Shown in pieces: positions 14,180 through 17,030 of a DNA stretch of 17,030 nt. The stretch comes from Deltaproteobacteria bacterium (lineage in GTDB: Bacteria; Desulfobacterota; Desulfofervidia; Desulfofervidales; DG-60), in assembly GCA_021163945.1 (NCBI GenBank), contig JAGGTC010000198.1, forward strand, positions 1 through 17,030, given 5' to 3'. Every line of letters starts with the position of its first letter. The stretch's first letter is position 1. Made by a program: the position numbers and the translations under genes. The notes under the pieces are model-generated. The model worked only from the letters and a program-made list of their open reading frames with translations. It ran no database searches and was not told where the DNA came from.

Positions 14180-14680
14180 CTCATTATCCTGACCCATTGC
14201 CTCTACATATTGTTCTCCCTTCTCTGTAATTCTATAAAGCCCCTTTTCAGTCCCTTTTTCTATAAAATTATATTTATAAATCGCATCCCATACTTCCTGG
14301 GGATATTTTGCTGATAGGGGCAAGTTTATAGATTCATAGCATAGTTTTAAGTCTTTTAGGGAAAATTCAGGTTTGTTCTTAAAATGTTTTAGATAATAGG
14401 CAAAGAAGGTTGCAGTAGCCACCCTTGTTTTGGGACACTTTTTCTTATAGGACTCCCACAATTGCTGATCGAGATTTTCTTTTTCTATTTTTGTTTCTTC
14501 TTGCTTAAGTTCTGTCTCTCTTTCGTTCTCAACCTTAGTTGAAAAAGACCTCCTTAAAAGATAAGGAATAATCTCTTTACTGAGATAGTCCCATGTGGTC
14601 CTAGCCAATGGTTCTGGTCCCTCGATGGAAAAATTTAGATCTAATAAAGATATCTGAAGCTTAACAGAAGATCGTTGCAT
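14141..14680 (-). CDS. Unknown accessory protein with a tRNA-derived C-terminus
   Basis: A 179-aa soluble protein. Residues 1-45 may form a small alpha/beta unit (VKLQISLLDLNFSIEGPEPL). Residues about 50-75 form a charged Glu/Lys linker. Residues about 80-165 look like a helical, winged-helix type domain (FSLKDLKLCYESINLPLSAK, then GLYRITEKGEQYVEAM). The last 12 or so residues, ARQDLNLRPMD, are the antisense translation of the tRNA-Arg 3' half, and the stop lies in its anticodon loop. The native C-terminus has therefore probably been replaced at a recombination junction. AGAGGA precedes the ATG. Its place next to an attachment-like site suggests a mobile-element gene; no function can be assigned. 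Confidence 0.65.
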   Translation of the reverse strand: MQRSSVKLQISLLDLNFSIEGPEPLARTTWDYLSKEIIPYLLRRSFSTKVENERETELKQEETKIEKENLDQQLWESYKKKCPKTRVATATFFAYYLKHFKNKPEFSLKDLKLCYESINLPLSAKYPQEVWDAIYKYNFIEKGTEKGLYRITEKGEQYVEAMGQDNERARQDLNLRPMD

Positions 14681-14734
14681 AATTTTCCTCTGGGTATCTT
14701 TTTAAGGTTTTAATTAGAAACTTTTCCTTAACAC

Positions 14735-14786
14735 GGTTATTGTTATTTGTCAATGTTGCATAAGTTGCCGTGCGATAACAATAATC
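14735..14786. repeat. 12-bp imperfect inverted repeat
   Basis: GGTTATTGTTAT (14735-14746) pairs with ATAACAATAATC (14775-14786) with one G-T wobble around a 28-nt centre. A competing pair CACGG (14732-14736)/CCGTG (14768-14772) also exists. It lies between the small lipoprotein gene and the next minus-strand gene. No T tract follows on either strand, so a simple terminator is unlikely; a protein site or element end is possible. Confidence 0.55.
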
Positions 14787-14812
14787 AGCATTTTAAGAGA
14801 CATCTTTATTTT

Positions 14813-15052
14813 CTAATTCTTCTGAACCTCCACCTTTAATCCCTCATCACCACTAAAGCCAATAGCAAAGGCGGCACCTACAGCAGCGGCAATGGCTATT
14901 ACCAAAATTACAGTGAGGAGTAAATGTCTTTCCTCCTTTTTAATTTGTTTGTCAATTGAATTATGATTATACCTTTTGGGTGCAGTAGCACAGCTATTGC
15001 AAAGGATAGAAATAATCAAGGTGATGACTATAAAATATTTGAATTTACTCAT
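14813..15052 (-). CDS. Small membrane lipoprotein, unknown
   Basis: A 79-aa protein with an N-terminal signal sequence (residues 1-20) ending in LCNSC, a plausible though non-ideal lipobox with Cys21 as the lipidated residue. A short polar stretch rich in Lys, His and Asn follows, then a strongly hydrophobic Ala-rich segment (about 44-66), and the tail is GLKVEVQKN. It is probably envelope-associated. AGAG precedes the ATG only weakly. It is the first gene of the minus-strand group that runs towards the retropepsin-like gene. No family recognised. Confidence 0.6.
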   Translation of the reverse strand: MSKFKYFIVITLIISILCNSCATAPKRYNHNSIDKQIKKEERHLLLTVILVIAIAAAVGAAFAIGFSGDEGLKVEVQKN

Positions 15053-15329
15053 TTTTTTCTCTTGTTTAAATCAATTGCCCCAAATCTATCATAGAGGGCC
15101 AAGATGCCCCTTAATTAGTTTCCATTAATTTTAAAGCTGCATTTACAATGCGATTTGTATTTGGCTGATTATAACTTGGATGAAAATTTTTTAAAGGGCA
15201 AGGTCTTCCATCTCAAAACATTTCTATTATACAGATTTTTTGAAATAGGCACATGCCAGACCAAAGATCCCCCACCTACAATAGCAATTTTTAAATTGAC
15301 TAATTATAAAATTTAAGATAAAAGGATTT
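15053..15329. other. Gene-poor stretch with possible decayed minus-strand coding
   Basis: No complete gene is seen. On the minus strand a 33-codon open stretch (15212 to 15111) reads coding-like (KNFHPSYNQPNTNRIVNAAL) and ends in TAA. Upstream in another frame is KIAIVGGGSLVWHVPISK, reminiscent of a Rossmann-type start. These may be pieces of one or two lost genes, but are too short to identify. AAAGG at 15321-15325 belongs to the TPR gene. Confidence 0.35.
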
Positions 15330-16076
15330 ATGCGGCATATTATTATCCTTACAATTATTTTTATCTTAAATATCCCTGTTAATGCACTCTCTAATGAAAA
15401 GAGGTATGGGCAGTGTATTATTTACCTTAAACAGGAAAAATATGAAGAGGCACTTCGTTGTCTTAAAGAAATTGTTAAAAATGAACCAAAGGCAACAAAG
15501 GCCTATAATGATCTGGGTTTAGTCTATGCAAAACTGGGCAGGCTTGATGAGGCTATTAGGCAGTGGCTAAAGGCACTATCAATTGACCCCACATTCTCCT
15601 TATAGCCCGTTATAATCTCGTTCGGGCCTATCTCAATAAAAATGATTACAATAATGCTATCCTACAGCTTAAAACCATCATTGAGCAATCTCCTAAAGAA
15701 GAGAAGGCCTATAATATACTGGGGATAATTTATTGGACTCTAGGACAATATAAACTTGCTGAGACTGCCTTTAAAAAGGCATTAGAGATAAAATCAGATT
15801 ATAAGATGGCCCAGCTTAACCTGGCACACCTTTATGTAGAAGAGGCAATTAAGCAATATAAAAAACTCTATCTTCTAAACCCTCAAGATGAGGAAATTAA
15901 AGAGGAATATAAATGCATCTTAAAGGTTAATAAAAGGGATGCAAACGCACATTTTCTGTTAGGTAGGCTTTATCCAAAGGGAGGGAAATTTAAATAAGGC
16001 AATCTATGAATATCGAATGGCCTCTAAACTAAGTGAGAAATACAATGCCTTATTTTTCCTTAAAGAGGGGGTTTAA
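15330..16076 (+). pseudogene. Exported TPR protein gene with two compensating frameshifts
   Basis: The gene starts at ATG 15330 (AAAGG upstream) with a signal peptide (residues 1-20) and two TPR units (KYEEALRCLKEIVKNEP; AYNDLGLVYAKLGRLDEAIR). It stops at TAG 15603 after SIDPTFSL. The TPR pattern resumes at once in another frame at 15605 (ARYNLVRAYL, AYNILGIIYWTLGQYKLAET) and runs to TAA 15995. It then returns to the first frame at 15996 (KAIYEYRMASKLSEKYNALF), ending at TAA 16074. Dropping the TA in TTATAG (15600-15605) and one base near 15985-15995 restores one protein of about 248 aa. A repeat around 15836 also looks short by about six residues (LYVEEAIKQY). Sequencing error is possible, but several lesions argue for decay. 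Confidence 0.82.
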
Positions 16077-16219
16077 TGGTAAGAAGGAAGCATTCACCAA
16101 AGTTTAAGGCCATGGTTGCCATTGAGGCTATTAAGGCAGAAAAAACTATATCGCAGATAAACATATTTTTAGAATTTGTCAATCATTATTTTCAAGGATA
16201 TGGCAAAGTAATTTTATAG
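16076..16219 (+). pseudogene. Truncated IS3-family transposase OrfA
   Basis: The frame begins at ATG 16076, overlapping the TPR gene stop (TAATG), and encodes 47 residues. The first 28 (MVRRKHSPKFKAMVAIEAIK, then AEKTISQI) match the N-terminal helix-turn-helix of IS3/IS911-type OrfA. After SQI the sequence changes to unrelated NIFLEFVNHYFQGYGKVIL and stops. The rest of OrfA, OrfB and recognisable terminal inverted repeats are missing. This is the stub of an insertion sequence removed by deletion; it cannot make an active transposase. Confidence 0.75.
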
Positions 16220-16285
16220 AGATTCAAGTAAATCTTGGAAAATATTGAATCCTAAAAATGACAAAATACATGAATTTTATAATTG

Positions 16286-16483
16286 TTATGCTCTTCTAGT
16301 CCCTTTCAATAGATAACGACCAGCATCATTTTGATAAAGTTTTTTCTCTGCAGTAAGTTTCCTTAAAGTAAGGATCGTAGTACTGTAAGAAAGCCCTAAT
16401 TTTCTGGCAATAGCGGCCCAATGGTGTGATCTTCCATCAGACATGATGGCCAAAACCTTTTCTTCTAATCCATCCCTACACAT
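16286..16483 (-). CDS. Small winged-helix DNA-binding protein
   Basis: A 65-aa protein that is essentially one helix-turn-helix with wing: LEEKVLAIMSDGRSHHWAAI, then ARKLGLSYSTTILTLRKLTA and a wing YQNDAGRYLLKG. It could be a free-standing regulator or the leftover domain of a larger protein. No Shine-Dalgarno precedes the ATG, which lowers confidence in the start. It stands alone between the IS3 stub and the epimerase gene, which could be either native or part of the accessory region. Confidence 0.6.
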   Translation of the reverse strand: MCRDGLEEKVLAIMSDGRSHHWAAIARKLGLSYSTTILTLRKLTAEKKLYQNDAGRYLLKGTRRA

Positions 16484-16578
16484 TTTTTATAAAATTCGGC
16501 AATTTAAATGCATTTGTTCGTACCAAGTCCATCTTTGAAATTTCTCAAGGATTATGGTAGGAAGAATATTTTACCTTA

Positions 16579-17030
16579 TTAAATAACTACATCCTTTAGC
16601 CAGCTTCTATTTTCTTTGTACCAATCTACTGTCCTTTTTATACCCTCTTCTAAAGGAACCTTGGGCTCCCAGTCCAGTATCTCCTTTGCCTTCTTTATAT
16701 CGGCACAAGTGGCCTTTAAATCTGCCTTATGGAAGGACTTATAAACAATGTGGGCCTTTTTTTCTAAATATCTTTCTATTAGTCCTATAGCGTACATCAA
16801 TTCATTTGGGTGATTATTTCCTAGATTGATTATCTCATAGCCCAAAGGCCTTAAGGCCCTGATTGTCCCTTCAGCAATATCGTCAATGTATGTAAAATCC
16901 CTACTCTGTTTACCATCCCCAAATATTTCCACGGGTTTTCCCTCATCTATCCATTTAATAAACCTGAATATACTCATGTCTGGTCTTCCGGCAGGACCAT
17001 ATACAGTAAAATATCTAAGTATTGTAATGT
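16579..17030 (-). CDS. NAD-dependent epimerase/dehydratase, C-terminal part (UDP-glucuronate 4-epimerase type)
   Basis: The gene enters from the right edge, so about 150 residues are seen. The frame reads through ILRYFTVYGPAGRPDMSIFR (17028 inward), then GDGKQSRDFTYIDDIAEGTI, NLGNNHPNELM and KADLKATCADIKKAKEILDW, then EPKVPLEEGIKRTVDWY, ending at TAA 16581-16579. These are the nucleotide-sugar binding and C-terminal motifs of extended SDR epimerases. TVYGPxGRPDM and the FHxADxxxT block are typical of UDP-glucuronate/galacturonate 4-epimerases used for surface glycans. The YxxxK active site and the NAD-binding end lie outside the window. An ATG at 16977 is internal, not the start. Confidence 0.9.
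   Translation of the reverse strand, partial: ITILRYFTVYGPAGRPDMSIFRFIKWIDEGKPVEIFGDGKQSRDFTYIDDIAEGTIRALRPLGYEIINLGNNHPNELMYAIGLIERYLEKKAHIVYKSFHKADLKATCADIKKAKEILDWEPKVPLEEGIKRTVDWYKENRSWLKDVVI

Overview
The window looks like an AT-rich stretch from an anaerobic, Gram-negative bacterium. An Mla lipid-transport set, an AMIN-domain periplasmic amidase, a Wzm/Wzt polysaccharide exporter and a nucleotide-sugar epimerase point to a double membrane. The tungsten-type aldehyde ferredoxin oxidoreductase, stand-alone FMN glutamate synthase-like protein, ferredoxins and an NrpR-type regulator point to an anaerobe that shares genes with archaea. Heavy AGG arginine use and the gene mix would suit a Desulfobacterota/Thermodesulfobacteria-like organism; that assignment is inference, not proof.

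Layout. Bases 1-75 form a perfect fold-back palindrome at the very edge, probably an assembly or amplification artefact, lying inside the start of an exported protein gene (minus strand). Next come mlaD and mlaE (minus) and, divergently, mlaF (plus). From 5283 down to 2876 is a minus-strand operon: a conserved hypothetical, shikimate kinase, an ArsA/Get3-type ATPase and a 44-residue Cys-tailed small protein. A two-AMIN N-acetylmuramoyl-L-alanine amidase (plus) runs 35 bp into the convergent wzm-wzt exporter pair (minus).

Bases 8508-13565 hold the most interesting unit. It is a five-gene plus-strand operon: an NrpR-type repressor with one sensor domain, an FMN glutamate synthase-like protein with an N-terminal Cys cluster, a small ferredoxin, an aldehyde ferredoxin oxidoreductase and a 12-Cys ferredoxin. 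A TTGACA promoter precedes it, and a 14-bp perfect palindrome, GGTTAGCGCTAACC, covers the -10/+1 region. This GGTT-N6-AACC has the same layout as archaeal NrpR operators, so the operon is probably autoregulated by nitrogen status (2-oxoglutarate). A plausible picture is aldehyde oxidation feeding reduced ferredoxin to reductive glutamate formation.

From about 13.6 to 16.5 kb the region is accessory and decaying. It has a retropepsin-like small protein, an unknown protein whose C-terminus is read out of an antisense tRNA-Arg(UCU) 3' half (a likely attachment-site scar), a small lipoprotein, a TPR gene with two compensating frameshifts, an IS3-family OrfA stub and a small winged-helix protein. 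The window ends in the C-terminal half of a UDP-sugar epimerase (minus). No rRNA, complete tRNA, CRISPR array, riboswitch or convincing intrinsic terminator was seen.
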